Source: CAYPPG01 sp964412555
Lineage (GTDB): Bacteria; Hinthialibacterota; Hinthialibacteria; Hinthialibacterales; Hinthialibacteraceae
Length of the DNA: 47,703 bases
Assembly (NCBI GenBank): GCA_964412555.1
Contig: CAYPPG010000059.1
Coordinates: forward strand, 1-47,703
Reading direction: 5' to 3'
Both the position numbers and the translations under genes were made by a program. The first letter of the stretch is position 1; every line of letters starts with the position of its first letter. Below the pieces are notes generated by a model that made no database searches, was not told the DNA's origin, and saw only the letters and a program-made list of their open reading frames with translations. Of the stretch, positions 34,455 through 43,518 are shown piece by piece.

Positions 34455-34587
34455 AATTAAAGTCGTCTTTGTCAGTCGTAAGTGCTACACACTTTTTATC
34501 ACCAAGATATTCACCTAAATCGTCCACAATCTTTTCAGTAAATTTCGGGAAATAGACCGTTTTTTTCGATGAGTTGGCCATATTCAT
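34438..34587 (-). CDS. Small hypothetical protein
   Basis: About 49 residues (MNMANSSKKTVYFPKFTEKI, then VDDLGEYLGDKKCVALTTDK). The frame is open further upstream, but that part overlaps the umuC remnant, so the ATG at 34587 or 34581 is preferred. The sequence KKTVYFPKF...IVDDL is somewhat ribbon-helix-helix-like. It overlaps the downstream 110-residue gene. The start site has no strong ribosome signal. Confidence 0.4.
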   Translation of the reverse strand: MNMANSSKKTVYFPKFTEKIVDDLGEYLGDKKCVALTTDKDDFNFETSS

Positions 34588-34588
34588 A

Positions 34589-34986
34589 CTATGTATTACA
34601 TCCCGATGAGGGCAAGATGCTGGTAAGAGATAGAAACGCCTCATCAATAGAATGGACTTCAATTTCAGGGGTAAATTGACTCAGTATCTGCATCCCCCTT
34701 CGAGAGAAGTCGCCGTAGAGCGCATAGTTAGAAGAAAGGTAGTGAACGTTTTTTTTGTGATGAAATAACCTTATCTTGAAGAACGGTTCTCCCATTTTGA
34801 AGCCAAGCCTTTCGCTTCTTCCGAACGCGCGATAATACATCTGTCATTGTTCGACAACACTACGAGCGGTTTTCCACTCAGTGCCGGACAAAAGATGCGT
34901 TCGCAACTGGCGTAAAAGTTGTTGCAGTCGATCAGGGCAAAGACACTTCGGTGTTTATTCAATGGTGTGCAAGGCATGAGTGACAA
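34589..34986 (-). pseudogene. umuC: umuC (Y-family polymerase) remnant
   Basis: The N-terminal frame reads FALIDCNNFYASCER, then LVVLSNNDRCIIARSEEAKG, the Y-family palm start with the catalytic Asp. At about 34800 one base is missing and the homology continues in another frame with GFKMGEPFFKIRLF, SSNYALYGDFSRRGM and SIDEAFLSLT, which carries the second active-site DE. It then stops. Only the first ~130 of about 420 codons remain; the fingers, little finger and beta-clamp motif are gone. The gene overlaps the umuD stop as in intact umuDC operons. Confidence 0.85.
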
Positions 34987-35395
34987 CTCCCCAAATATAA
35001 CATCTAATTTCCTCGGTGATCTTCAGAGGGGAATAGTCTTTATTTTCCGATATGAGATACCATTTTCCCTGGTATTCTCTTAGACGCTTGATCACCATGT
35101 TACCTTTGATTACCGCTATGACAACTTTGCCGGATCGGGCGGTATCGGAACAGTTCACCACGAGAATATCGCCGTTATGAATACTGGCGTTACGCATGGA
35201 ATTGCCGCTTGCCCGCACAAAATAGGTGGTGGAGGGATTGGTCATGACATACTCGTTGAGGTCGAGCGGTTCCTGCAAATAATCGTCTGTGGGAGAGGGA
35301 AATCCGGCAGGCACAGTAACACTGACCATAGAAATTTTCCATTTACTCGCCTCTTCGAGTGTGCAAATGGACGTGATCCGTACATGCTCTATCAT
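34955..35395 (-). CDS. umuD: UmuD-like LexA-family self-cleaving protein
   Basis: A 146-residue S24-peptidase family protein. The cleavage pair Ala30-Gly31 lies in VTVPAGFPSPTDDYL. The catalytic Ser66 is in ASGNSM and the likely Lys103 in MVIKRL, followed by YLISENKDYSPL. The N-terminus is short and lacks a LexA helix-turn-helix, as in UmuD. UmuD normally forms polymerase V with UmuC in the SOS response; here UmuC is broken, so the protein is an orphan. The start at 35395 follows AGAGG; the frame is open to 35422. A probable LexA box lies 22 bases upstream. Confidence 0.85.
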   Translation of the reverse strand: MIEHVRITSICTLEEASKWKISMVSVTVPAGFPSPTDDYLQEPLDLNEYVMTNPSTTYFVRASGNSMRNASIHNGDILVVNCSDTARSGKVVIAVIKGNMVIKRLREYQGKWYLISENKDYSPLKITEEIRCYIWGVVTHALHTIE

Positions 35396-35416
35396 GGCAG
35401 AAGCCTCTAAAACCAT

Positions 35417-35428
35417 GTACAAATGTTC
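35417..35428 (-). promoter_or_regulatory. Probable LexA (SOS) box upstream of umuD
   Basis: On the minus strand the site reads GAACATTTGTAC, one mismatch from the GAAC-N4-GTTC LexA consensus of many non-enterobacterial lineages. It lies 22 bases before the umuD start, a sensible operator position for an SOS gene. Confidence 0.55.
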
Positions 35429-35512
35429 AGTATGCGGGCGCGTTGAAAGCGGTCAAGGGATGCATTCATGCGGGATTGTCTGTTTCACATGCAGGTGGTT
35501 TTGATAATGAAT

Positions 35513-37390
35513 CTATTTACGCCAGCGTTCAACTACGACTTCGATATTCGATTTTTGAATTGGTGACTTTAACCAACCATCAACAAACGAGACATCGTCA
35601 GACCTGGGCAACTTATCTTCCTCTAACTTGGTTATAAAGATGCGCGCCGGGACAGCTGCCGCTTCTCCAACAAAAATAGCCTCCCGCCTCGAAAGAGAGG
35701 GTAATAGTCGAGTCAAACCTGTAAGGCTATCGGGCAAGAACTTACGAATATGTTCTTGATCACTTGAATTCGTAAGCCTCATAACGATCCAAGTGTTGCA
35801 TTGCGAAAGAACAGTGCTTTCAACATCAGAAGGGCGTTGAGACACAAGCATTAATCCAATTCCATATTTTCGACCCTCTTTCGCTAATCGTCTTATTGAA
35901 CTTTGAGCAGATTCATATTCAGCAAGGCCGGAATCAGGAACATATCTATGCGCTTCTTCGCACACGATTAGAATCGGATCTTTCTCTCTTTCTTCCGGGG
36001 TTTGCCATACCTTATATTGGAAAAGCAAACGTGCAATAGATGCTGTTAGCGGACCAGCAACTTCGTTTGGTATGCCAGACAGGTCTACAATTCTAATATC
36101 GGCCATTTTAGAATTTTCTATTTCTCCAATAAACTGTCCAAGGATTTCTGCAAGATCGGGATCGCCCTTTTTATATTCTGACATCATGAATGATAGTCGC
36201 GGATCGTTTCTCAAAAATTCGAGCTTGTCGATAACTGAAGCATGGGATTTGAAATCACTTAAGGACATTTCTTCATATTTATTTGATTTAATGCGAATTC
36301 CTTGCTCTTTACGGATGTGTTCTGTAAATTCATCTAATGAAAATGGATCTGGTTTATCACGATTATAAGATACGATTTTTTCTTTTGTTATTTGATCATT
36401 TTTAGTAGGCCTTAGATCGCCAGGTCCACCACTTAACCCAGCACTCTTGCCTTTCCAGTCTTTTGATGGTTCAACCAGACCTTTTTGTACAAGACGGGCG
36501 TGGGTAAGGGCTTTATACACTATATTATTCTCTGAGGTTGCCTCCCATTGCGTTTTAGCAATAACGAGATCTCTGAATTCCTCTCCTGATAATAACCAAT
36601 AAGGAAGAATTAGTTTATTCGTAGAATTGTTTTCATCTCCGGATATAGTACTATACGCTTGATACACGATACTTCTTGTACCGAAGGCCTTAGCATACTC
36701 CCCATGCGGATCGATTACGATGATCCTGGGCCTCATAGGTGTTTGAGGCTTTGCATCTGGATTAGGTTTATGATCCAAAACGGAATGAATGAGTGCCGCA
36801 ACCGTTCCAGATTTCCCAGACCCGGTAGAACCAAGTACAGCACTGTGTAATCCGAATAGTTTGTTAAGGTTCGCATAACAAATTGTTTGTTCCGATCCTA
36901 CGTATGATCCAATCGCAAGCAACGGTGAAATATCTCTCGAAGATAAATCCTCTGAAAGTCGTTTAGATTCTGCGCCCTCATATATTTTTTGAAGTTCATC
37001 TTGTGTAGTAAGGTAAGCCGATTGTCCAGGTAATGGATAGTTTCGAATACCTCTTTGGAATGCAAAACATTCACTGTTTTCTTGCCAGATACCTTCTCCG
37101 AAGAGATCCGCCTCAATTATCCGTGAATCGTCATTAGGTGATGGTTGGGCAATTCCCTCTTCTCTCACAATTTCAGATCTCATTCTAAGAAGTCGTACAT
37201 AGGCTACAAGAATCAGGCGACCATAGTGAATCTTAATTACACTTGCGATCTGACCAATAGGATAGACTCGGCCACAATAAGTTCTTGTGAGTTCGGATAT
37301 TTTTCCATCAAGTTCAATTCTGATTGAGGTGCCTGCCACTTCAGTAATCGTGCCAATACGTAGTTCTGGAACAACTGAAAAATTCTTCAT
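35513..37390 (-). CDS. HerA-like ATPase of a SIR2-HerA defence pair
   Basis: A 625-residue HerA/FtsK-type ATPase: N-terminal HAS-barrel (RIGTITEVAGTSIRIELDG), Walker A GSTGSGKS at 187-194, Walker B with Glu478-Glu479 in DPILIVCEEAHRYVP, and VSQRPSDVESTVLSQCNTW as sensor region. HerA ATPases form hexameric rings on DNA. Its ATG overlaps the SIR2 stop in an ATGA junction, so the two are co-translated. SIR2-HerA pairs are a known anti-phage system in which the ring carries SIR2 NADase/nuclease subunits. Codon use is AT-richer than the flanking czc region, consistent with transfer. Confidence 0.92.
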   Translation of the reverse strand: MKNFSVVPELRIGTITEVAGTSIRIELDGKISELTRTYCGRVYPIGQIASVIKIHYGRLILVAYVRLLRMRSEIVREEGIAQPSPNDDSRIIEADLFGEGIWQENSECFAFQRGIRNYPLPGQSAYLTTQDELQKIYEGAESKRLSEDLSSRDISPLLAIGSYVGSEQTICYANLNKLFGLHSAVLGSTGSGKSGTVAALIHSVLDHKPNPDAKPQTPMRPRIIVIDPHGEYAKAFGTRSIVYQAYSTISGDENNSTNKLILPYWLLSGEEFRDLVIAKTQWEATSENNIVYKALTHARLVQKGLVEPSKDWKGKSAGLSGGPGDLRPTKNDQITKEKIVSYNRDKPDPFSLDEFTEHIRKEQGIRIKSNKYEEMSLSDFKSHASVIDKLEFLRNDPRLSFMMSEYKKGDPDLAEILGQFIGEIENSKMADIRIVDLSGIPNEVAGPLTASIARLLFQYKVWQTPEEREKDPILIVCEEAHRYVPDSGLAEYESAQSSIRRLAKEGRKYGIGLMLVSQRPSDVESTVLSQCNTWIVMRLTNSSDQEHIRKFLPDSLTGLTRLLPSLSRREAIFVGEAAAVPARIFITKLEEDKLPRSDDVSFVDGWLKSPIQKSNIEVVVERWRK

Positions 37391-38616
37391 TTCAATCCCT
37401 CAGGGCCATGTATCAAGAATTTTGTAAGTCCTTTAAATGTCCACCAACTGTACGGTGTATCACCATTAGATTTTTTCAACAGTGCTTGATTATTCAGACT
37501 TCCATGATAAACACCATGACTTCCCGCGATCACAATTCTTTCTTTCCAGGAATTCTTAGAATCTCCGAGCCATTCAGCAATGGGAGAGGGAAGACCTTCA
37601 TCTGATTCTGAAATTCGTGTTTGGTCTTGATTTACAAAGGCTAGTATCGTGATTGAATTATCTCTTTGTTTCAAAGACCTTTCGATTTCTTCATTGATAT
37701 GGTCATCCCCGAAACTATATCCGCATATTACAAGCAAATCGGGAGATGCGTTTGTTAAAGCATCACGAAAAGCAGAGAACAAACTAGCAAAAGGATCCTT
37801 CTGAATTACTTTATACTTATTTGCCTGAGGATATATTAGGAGATTCCCTGATTCTTCAGGTGGGTAACCTGCCCTTTCTCGCCTTCGCACAACAATATCC
37901 TCTTCACTTATAAACCAATCAATTGATCCATGCAGTTTGTAGATCCGTGCCTGGATATCTTCATATGTGCGTAAAGGATTCTTTATGGAGTAGTCGCTTC
38001 TATTTGGTTGCCAAAAAGCCATTGCACCTCCTGAGAATCCATCGGCGGTAGGTATTCGACATAGGGCCAAAGCATCTTCAAGAAGAGTATCGTAATTGAT
38101 AGTGAAGAATGCCACTGGGGGGCGATTTTCCAGTCCAGATCTTCGATGCTGGTACAGTGCCCTTATAAAATCGAGATGAGGGTCGATTGAAACAATTGGC
38201 TTTTCCGATGTTCCTATAAGTTCTGGCTTATTCTCATCTTTCGGAGAATATCCCCAACGAATTATATCGCGAATAGCGTTTTGGATTTTCTTGTAAAGGT
38301 CCAAAAAATCATCAACAGTTCCTATTACTCCGCCATCAGTGAATCGTTTATCAGATTTTCTTGAAGCAAGTGCTATAAGGTCACCTATATGGCTCAATAC
38401 GTGTTCTACATGAGAATCATTTGGCAAAAGCTTACGGATGGCTTTAAAATCAGTGTTATTTTTTCCTTCCAGAATATTCTCAACGCGATCTGTAAGAGGA
38501 AACATTAATGGGATTCCGGCGTCTTTGCTAATACCTGCACCTAAAAACCATATTTGCCTTGGAAGATTCAGAAGTTCATCAATTTGTTTACAGCGTTGTT
38601 CAAGTTCTGCAGACAT
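37387..38616 (-). CDS. SIR2-like NADase of a SIR2-HerA defence pair
   Basis: A 409-residue SIR2-like protein. The NAD-binding GAGIS is at 26-30 and is followed by KDAGIPLM. The conserved Asn174 is in TINYDTLLED, the catalytic His229 in KLHGSIDW, and CGYSFGDDHINEEI closes the Rossmann fold. In defence systems such domains deplete NAD+ on phage sensing, causing abortive infection. The C-terminal ~80 residues (KERIVIAGSHGVYHGSLNNQ onward) are family-specific. It is the first gene of the two-gene operon. A TATAAT is seen about 40 bases before the start (plus-strand 38657-38662) without a strong -35. Confidence 0.9.
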   Translation of the reverse strand: MSAELEQRCKQIDELLNLPRQIWFLGAGISKDAGIPLMFPLTDRVENILEGKNNTDFKAIRKLLPNDSHVEHVLSHIGDLIALASRKSDKRFTDGGVIGTVDDFLDLYKKIQNAIRDIIRWGYSPKDENKPELIGTSEKPIVSIDPHLDFIRALYQHRRSGLENRPPVAFFTINYDTLLEDALALCRIPTADGFSGGAMAFWQPNRSDYSIKNPLRTYEDIQARIYKLHGSIDWFISEEDIVVRRRERAGYPPEESGNLLIYPQANKYKVIQKDPFASLFSAFRDALTNASPDLLVICGYSFGDDHINEEIERSLKQRDNSITILAFVNQDQTRISESDEGLPSPIAEWLGDSKNSWKERIVIAGSHGVYHGSLNNQALLKKSNGDTPYSWWTFKGLTKFLIHGPEGLK

Positions 38617-38837
38617 AACTTTTAATTTCCTTTTTTCTGAGAAAATACTATTTCAAATTATATGTAAAAGACACAAAAAATCTATATGATGGCTTTATTG
38701 TTGGATTTAACTCAAGATGAGTATGAAGACTATCAAAAAGAAAAAATCCAATCATTGAAAATAAGAGAAAGAAATTTTAAGGCATTTCAAATTGAATTAC
38801 TGATATTACCTTCAGGTACATTCTTGGTTCATAAAAA

Positions 38838-41800
38838 TCATTTTTTCTTATCCCTCAAACGCTTGATCGCCTGCAAAACTACTTGCGCAATGGACTGTTT
38901 CTTGATCTCCTTCTCTTTCTCACTGACCACCTTGTAGTTCACTTTTACTTTGTATCCGGCGATGGTCTCTTCTGAACCGGCGGATTCCGCTTCCAACTCC
39001 TCGATGCGGATAAAAAGATTTTCCGGTAAGAGGCACTCGATTTTCTTCTGATCTTCTTCGAGGATTGCGTCCTTGATCTTCTCTCGGATTTTCCGAAGTT
39101 GTTTGGGTTCTGTGGAAACAATAAAAATATGATCAAATCCGGCTTGCAGGCATTTTTCGATATTGCCGATTTCTTGATCGGCGGTTGAGGTTACGGAAAC
39201 CTCACAGGCAATGGTTTTTTCGCCTTTCTCCAGAGCGACATCCACGCTGCCACTGCCGTCCAGGATCGGCTTTTCGATGATCGTGCGGTAGCCCATGCCT
39301 TCCGCCCACTGCTTGATCAACTGTTGCAGATATTTATGTTCTTGACCTCCGCGTCCCATCGGTGCCGGTTCGGCAGGTTGCGTTTTCGGTTTTTCCCGGG
39401 GCTTCGGTTTGGGTTTTATCTCCAAATCGGGAAGCGGTTCCGTCTCGGCAATACTTTCTTTTTCTTCCACTGGCGGTTGTTCGATGATTTCTTTTGCTAC
39501 TGGTGGCGGAGTGGTCTTCTTTTTCTCCCATTGTTCATCCAGTTCTTTTTCAATCTCTTCCCGCCGGGATGCGTATTTCTCCCGTGTACGTTGGATGATC
39601 CGTTCCCGTCTTCTCTGTGCAAGATTCTCTTCTACCGGTGGGGGAAGAGAGGTTTTCAGATTGAAATCATATTCAGCCCGTTCCATGCGTATGATGGCTT
39701 CTCCCCGGCTCAAGTTCTGCAAATCTCTGGCTTCGAAATAAGAGAATCCTTCGGAGAGTTTACGGGCATCGGAATCTCCCACCCGGAAACAGACACGGGT
39801 ATAGGGATTGGAGAGAACCGCACTGGCTACACTGCTGTCGCGGCTTTCGATCTGCCGTAAATCCTGATGGGCAAGGACTAATCCCAAACGGTATTTGCGC
39901 GCGCCAGTCAGGATAGTGGCCATCGAGGGCGTGATAAAATTATGGAACTCATCGATATACAGATAAAACGCTCTCCGCTCTGATTCTTTTATCTCCTGAC
40001 GGCTCAAGGCCAACTGCTGAAATTTTGATATTAAAATCGTCCCCAACAGATATGCATTCTCTTCGCCTATGAGTCCTTGCGAGAGTTTGGCAAGAAAAAT
40101 CTTGCCTTCATTCATGATGTGGCCGATATCGAGTTGGCTTTGCTTTTGGGACACGATGTATCGCAGAATTTTAGGCCGAAGAAAATTGTTGAGCCGGGTC
40201 AAGATCGGTGCCTGCGGTTTGCCGGACAAGAGCGGAAACTCGTTTTCCCAATAATAAATCACTTCCTGGTCTTGGACCGTCTGCAAAAAAGAAGAGCGGA
40301 ATTGGGGATCGACCAAAAATTTGCGTAAATCCGCCAAGGTTCCCCCTTGTTCGCTTTCCAGAAAAGCCAGAATGGCGTTGTCGAACACGGTGGTCATCTG
40401 ATCGCCCCAACTGGTGGACAGCCTCTTGAAGGCGGAAACCAAGTCAGAGGCCAGTAAATTTTTCTCGATTTCCGAGTACGCCGTCAGGATGTTGAAACCA
40501 ATGGGATATTCCTGATCGGAGGGATCGAAGATGACCACATCATCCATCCGTTCATCCGGAATACGTTCCATGATCTGATCAATGAGATCCCCGTGGGGAT
40601 CAAGCACACCGATCCCTTCCCCCTGTTCAATGTTCTGCACAATCAGGTTGATTAAAAATGTCGATTTTCCCGTTCCGGAAGCGCCAATGACATGCATATG
40701 CTGGCTTCTCTGTTCTGAGCTCAAGGTGACGGAAATACTCTTGCCGTTATGGATATTTTCTCCCAAGATGAGTTTTTGATTCTGGGCGATCAGTGGAGCC
40801 GCTTTGGTATGCCGGGTCTGCCGGTCCAGCTTCTCGATGCGTATCGAGGAAGAGGGGAAATGAACGATGGAGACCAGTTCCTCCAGATTCAGGATCATGC
40901 CGCTACGATGGGATGTACGTTCCGTCAGATCGAATTCGAAATCGTAAGGGCTATGCCGGTCATCGGATAAGGGAATCAGTTCATTGCTCATTGGATTGGT
41001 AAACTGATTCAGCCCGCTGCCGATGTCTCTCACAATCTGCCAGGCGCGTTCCTTGAGCGGACTGCGAGCCGCCGCCCGGATGGTGGTGGCGAAGAGCGGA
41101 GAGGAGATTTTTTGTTTTGCGAGAGCGACCATCTCCGGCGCATCCACGAAAAAAGGACGGCCCTCCCAGTCGGTAACCGAACGATAGATGCTCTCCGCCC
41201 AGGGGAACATGACAGCCGCGAATAACACCTGAAAAATGGCGATTTCCTCTTCTTGCAGATTGCTGAGCGCTCCGATGATCCCCGTCAGGGGATCGATCTC
41301 AAAACTTCGATAACAGGTGAGGGGCCGTACGAATTCATTGGACAGGCCAAAATCCACTTGCGCGGTTTCCTGATCCTTATATTCTTCCCATTTTGGATTG
41401 AGAAAATAGGGAACTTGCGTAACGACCACTTGCGGAAAATAGGCGTGCAGTTGCTGGAATACCTGTTCCTGATCCACTTCCCGGCAGGATACTTGCACGA
41501 TGATGTTATCGGCCATGCCAATAATTTCAAAAGCGATGAACGAATGGCAGTTGGCGAGCGTCAGCAGAAACCGTTCCATGCTTTCCCTGGATACCCGGAA
41601 ATCCTCCGGAAGCGTGAGTTGAAATTCTACCGCCTCACTGTATTTGAACCATTCATCGAGGTACACCTCGGATATGTCCTGTTTGCTTGCAGGAACAGGT
41701 GTTTCTTCTTTGGCAGGTGTCCCCCAAAAAGCGGCTTTGAATGAATCCGCCAACTCGCTAAAAAACGTCGGCTTTCTGGCGTCATCGACCAATTGGCGGT

Positions 41801-41975
41801 GTGGCAGATAATGAAAGAAAGGTTCAAACGGCGGTTCGATATCCACCGGTTGATCCCAGATTAACCATCCCCGACCCCGCTTTTCCCAGTCATAGAACTG
41901 AGCGGAGTATCGTTGCATGAGTGAGGGCTGGATCGCCGCCTCGCTCTTCACAGTCAATGCATGTTCATCAGACAT
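38838..41975 (-). CDS. VirD4/TraD-like ATPase fused to a PD-(D/E)XK-like nuclease domain
   Basis: This 1045-residue protein has four parts. Residues 1-~400 form an alpha/beta N-terminal domain (VEFQLTLPEDFRVSRESMER; VSCREVDQEQVFQQLHAYFP). Residues ~410-780 are an ATPase with Walker A around Lys437 (GASGTGKS), DPHGD and Walker B YLYIDEFHNF, close to type IV secretion coupling ATPases. A Pro/Glu/Lys-rich linker (PPPVAKEIIEQPPVEEKE; KPKPKPREKPKTQPAEPAP) follows. The C-terminal domain has Asp912 in GSVDVAL and Glu925 in ACEVSV, a PD-(D/E)XK-like pattern in which the usual Lys after Glu-x is Ser927. It starts 7 bases after the small membrane gene. No relaxase or VirB4 is nearby. It could couple DNA movement to cleavage. 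Confidence 0.82.
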   Translation of the reverse strand: MSDEHALTVKSEAAIQPSLMQRYSAQFYDWEKRGRGWLIWDQPVDIEPPFEPFFHYLPHRQLVDDARKPTFFSELADSFKAAFWGTPAKEETPVPASKQDISEVYLDEWFKYSEAVEFQLTLPEDFRVSRESMERFLLTLANCHSFIAFEIIGMADNIIVQVSCREVDQEQVFQQLHAYFPQVVVTQVPYFLNPKWEEYKDQETAQVDFGLSNEFVRPLTCYRSFEIDPLTGIIGALSNLQEEEIAIFQVLFAAVMFPWAESIYRSVTDWEGRPFFVDAPEMVALAKQKISSPLFATTIRAAARSPLKERAWQIVRDIGSGLNQFTNPMSNELIPLSDDRHSPYDFEFDLTERTSHRSGMILNLEELVSIVHFPSSSIRIEKLDRQTRHTKAAPLIAQNQKLILGENIHNGKSISVTLSSEQRSQHMHVIGASGTGKSTFLINLIVQNIEQGEGIGVLDPHGDLIDQIMERIPDERMDDVVIFDPSDQEYPIGFNILTAYSEIEKNLLASDLVSAFKRLSTSWGDQMTTVFDNAILAFLESEQGGTLADLRKFLVDPQFRSSFLQTVQDQEVIYYWENEFPLLSGKPQAPILTRLNNFLRPKILRYIVSQKQSQLDIGHIMNEGKIFLAKLSQGLIGEENAYLLGTILISKFQQLALSRQEIKESERRAFYLYIDEFHNFITPSMATILTGARKYRLGLVLAHQDLRQIESRDSSVASAVLSNPYTRVCFRVGDSDARKLSEGFSYFEARDLQNLSRGEAIIRMERAEYDFNLKTSLPPPVEENLAQRRRERIIQRTREKYASRREEIEKELDEQWEKKKTTPPPVAKEIIEQPPVEEKESIAETEPLPDLEIKPKPKPREKPKTQPAEPAPMGRGGQEHKYLQQLIKQWAEGMGYRTIIEKPILDGSGSVDVALEKGEKTIACEVSVTSTADQEIGNIEKCLQAGFDHIFIVSTEPKQLRKIREKIKDAILEEDQKKIECLLPENLFIRIEELEAESAGSEETIAGYKVKVNYKVVSEKEKEIKKQSIAQVVLQAIKRLRDKKK

Positions 41976-41982
41976 TCATTCT

Positions 41983-42486
41983 TCACCCCTGAAAGAAATC
42001 ACGAGAGATCGGTTTTCTCTCCAGTTCCGTCATCTGCCGGACTCCCTTCGCCTTGGTCAACTCATCGATGACCTCGTTGACGGCTGCCCGGACGGATTCC
42101 TGAAACATGTGCGCCGTATCGATTTTGAAATAGGTCACCGGAGCGGCAACCCAATCGACCATCAGATTCAGGAATGGAATTCCCATCAGAAACGCCAGAC
42201 AGCCGGACGGCGTCTCTCCCAGCCACCAGGAGAAGAAAAATCCTTTCCCAAAGGGTGCGGCGCAGATATCGTAAATATACTCCTTGCGCCGGATACGCAG
42301 ATATTCTCTTTTGGCGGAAAACATCCCGCCTTCCTTGTAATCGATGCGCTCGATCTTGATGTCGGGAATCTCCCGCTTCTGGATCGCCGCTTCCACGGAT
42401 TTGTAAAAATCCTGGGCGGAAGTCTGGAAATCCTCAAGCAAATAATACCAGTTTGAGATGATATTCGCCGGTGCTCGTTGTACCAT
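41983..42486 (-). CDS. Small membrane protein paired with the large ATPase
   Basis: A 167-residue protein starting at 42486, where AAGGAGGTGAACCT is a textbook ribosome site; a frame start at 42504 would place that site inside the gene. The N-terminal half is soluble (NWYYLLEDFQTSAQDFYKSV; IKIERIDYKEGGMFSAKREY). A hydrophobic stretch (FFFSWWLGETPSGCLAFLMG, IPFLNLMVDWVAAPV) is followed by a helical tail with VNEVIDELTKAKGVRQMTEL. No family was recognised. The 7-base gap to the 1045-residue ATPase gene indicates one operon and a functional pair, perhaps a membrane anchor for the ATPase. Confidence 0.7.
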   Translation of the reverse strand: MVQRAPANIISNWYYLLEDFQTSAQDFYKSVEAAIQKREIPDIKIERIDYKEGGMFSAKREYLRIRRKEYIYDICAAPFGKGFFFSWWLGETPSGCLAFLMGIPFLNLMVDWVAAPVTYFKIDTAHMFQESVRAAVNEVIDELTKAKGVRQMTELERKPISRDFFQG

Positions 42487-43091
42487 AGGTTCACCTCCTT
42501 TCATTTGGATTTATAGAGCGAAAAACCGGGTGTATTTTATGATAGAATTGAAATGATATCAATGTATTCGTATTATCATTTATTCGTATTGAAACAATTT
42601 GTGCATTTATTCCGATAGGGGAGTCATGGAGGATAAAAATATTGACTTTAGTGCACATTCAATCGGGTGCTTTTCACAATAAGAATGGCTTGATCTGAAG
42701 GAAATTGTTTCTTGTGTGCGGTTGATTGGAAGCAGGAATGAAATCATACTGGATTGATCACCCATGTTCCTCTCTGATCCCATCCTCTAAAAAGTACCAT
42801 AACAGATACTCACACACATCAGAGAGGATTTTTTGCCTTTCTACTCTATTCTTATTGTTTGTTGTGGGCTATCATTATCATCAATACGTGCTCGAATCAT
42901 GATTTTGCCTCTCTGAGTTGTTTTTTTTCGGGGACATTCAAGGCTTGGAGGGGATTTTTTTTTCAAGTTTTCGTAATTTCTGCCGATGATGTTAACATGA
43001 ATAAAAATTTTGTCCTTTTTGACGTGAACGCTTGAGCAGGCATTCCAGTGCCCTACTGTCCATGCTTCGATATTTTCTTATCTTTTTCTAA
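42487..43091. other. Long non-coding stretch with one strong stem
   Basis: No credible gene in about 600 bases. It contains a 10-bp inverted repeat (42769-42827) followed by T-run on the plus strand, listed separately, and poly-T tracts near 42925 and 42955. It should also carry the promoter of the 167-residue/1045-residue operon near its left end. A small RNA is possible. Confidence 0.4.
42769..42827 (+). ncRNA. Possible small RNA 3' end: long-loop stem with T-run
   Basis: CCTCTCTGAT (42769-42778) and ATCAGAGAGG (42818-42827) form a perfect 10-bp stem with a 39-base loop, followed at once by ATTTTTTG on the plus strand. No plus-strand gene ends here, so the stem could be the terminator of a short unannotated transcript. 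The call rests on this structure alone. Confidence 0.3.
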
Positions 43092-43388
43092 TCAGACTGC
43101 CACAATCAGCAAAAAAATTATTGCTAGCGTAAGGATAACGATCAGTAATGCCCAAATCTTGCTCAGAATCTGGCTTTGATACCATGCTCCGTCATACCGA
43201 ATGCCTTCGTAGGCTGCGTAAAAAGGAATAAAAAGAATCAACAAGATTCTGAGCGCACCGGCGTCGGTTTTCAGTGCGGTAAGAATGACGCGGCCATATC
43301 CTGCGATGATAAAGACCAGCGCCGGTATCCCGATAACCAGTGTCAAGAACGGTTCTTCCATGATTGTCGCTAAGAGTTCTTCTTTCAT
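43092..43388 (-). CDS. Small three-helix membrane protein
   Basis: A 98-residue protein with three hydrophobic segments (PFLTLVIGIPALVFIIAGYG; LRILLILFIPFYAAYEGIR; IWALLIVILTLAIIFLLIVA). The start is placed at MKEELLATIMEE because GGGAGAG lies six bases upstream; the frame is open further but has no site. No family was recognised. It stands alone in the island between the ATPase operon and the PIN toxin locus. Confidence 0.6.
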   Translation of the reverse strand: MKEELLATIMEEPFLTLVIGIPALVFIIAGYGRVILTALKTDAGALRILLILFIPFYAAYEGIRYDGAWYQSQILSKIWALLIVILTLAIIFLLIVAV

Positions 43389-43518
43389 GTTTTCTCTCCC
43401 TTTTCCAATATGTTGTACACTATGAAATGATGGTGGTAAGCTTTTACTGTAGACCACATCCTTCTTTCGGTATAGCGATTTATTTATAAGTTCACTTGCA
43501 AAAAATGGGAGCCGGAAC

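Noticed and set aside
38686..38937. 83-codon plus-strand frame between the SIR2 and ATPase genes
   Set aside because: No ribosome site, and its last third is antisense to the ATPase 3' end.
43039..43052. GGCA/TGCC mini-hairpin
   Set aside because: Only a 4-bp stem; too weak to place with the covarying hairpin family.
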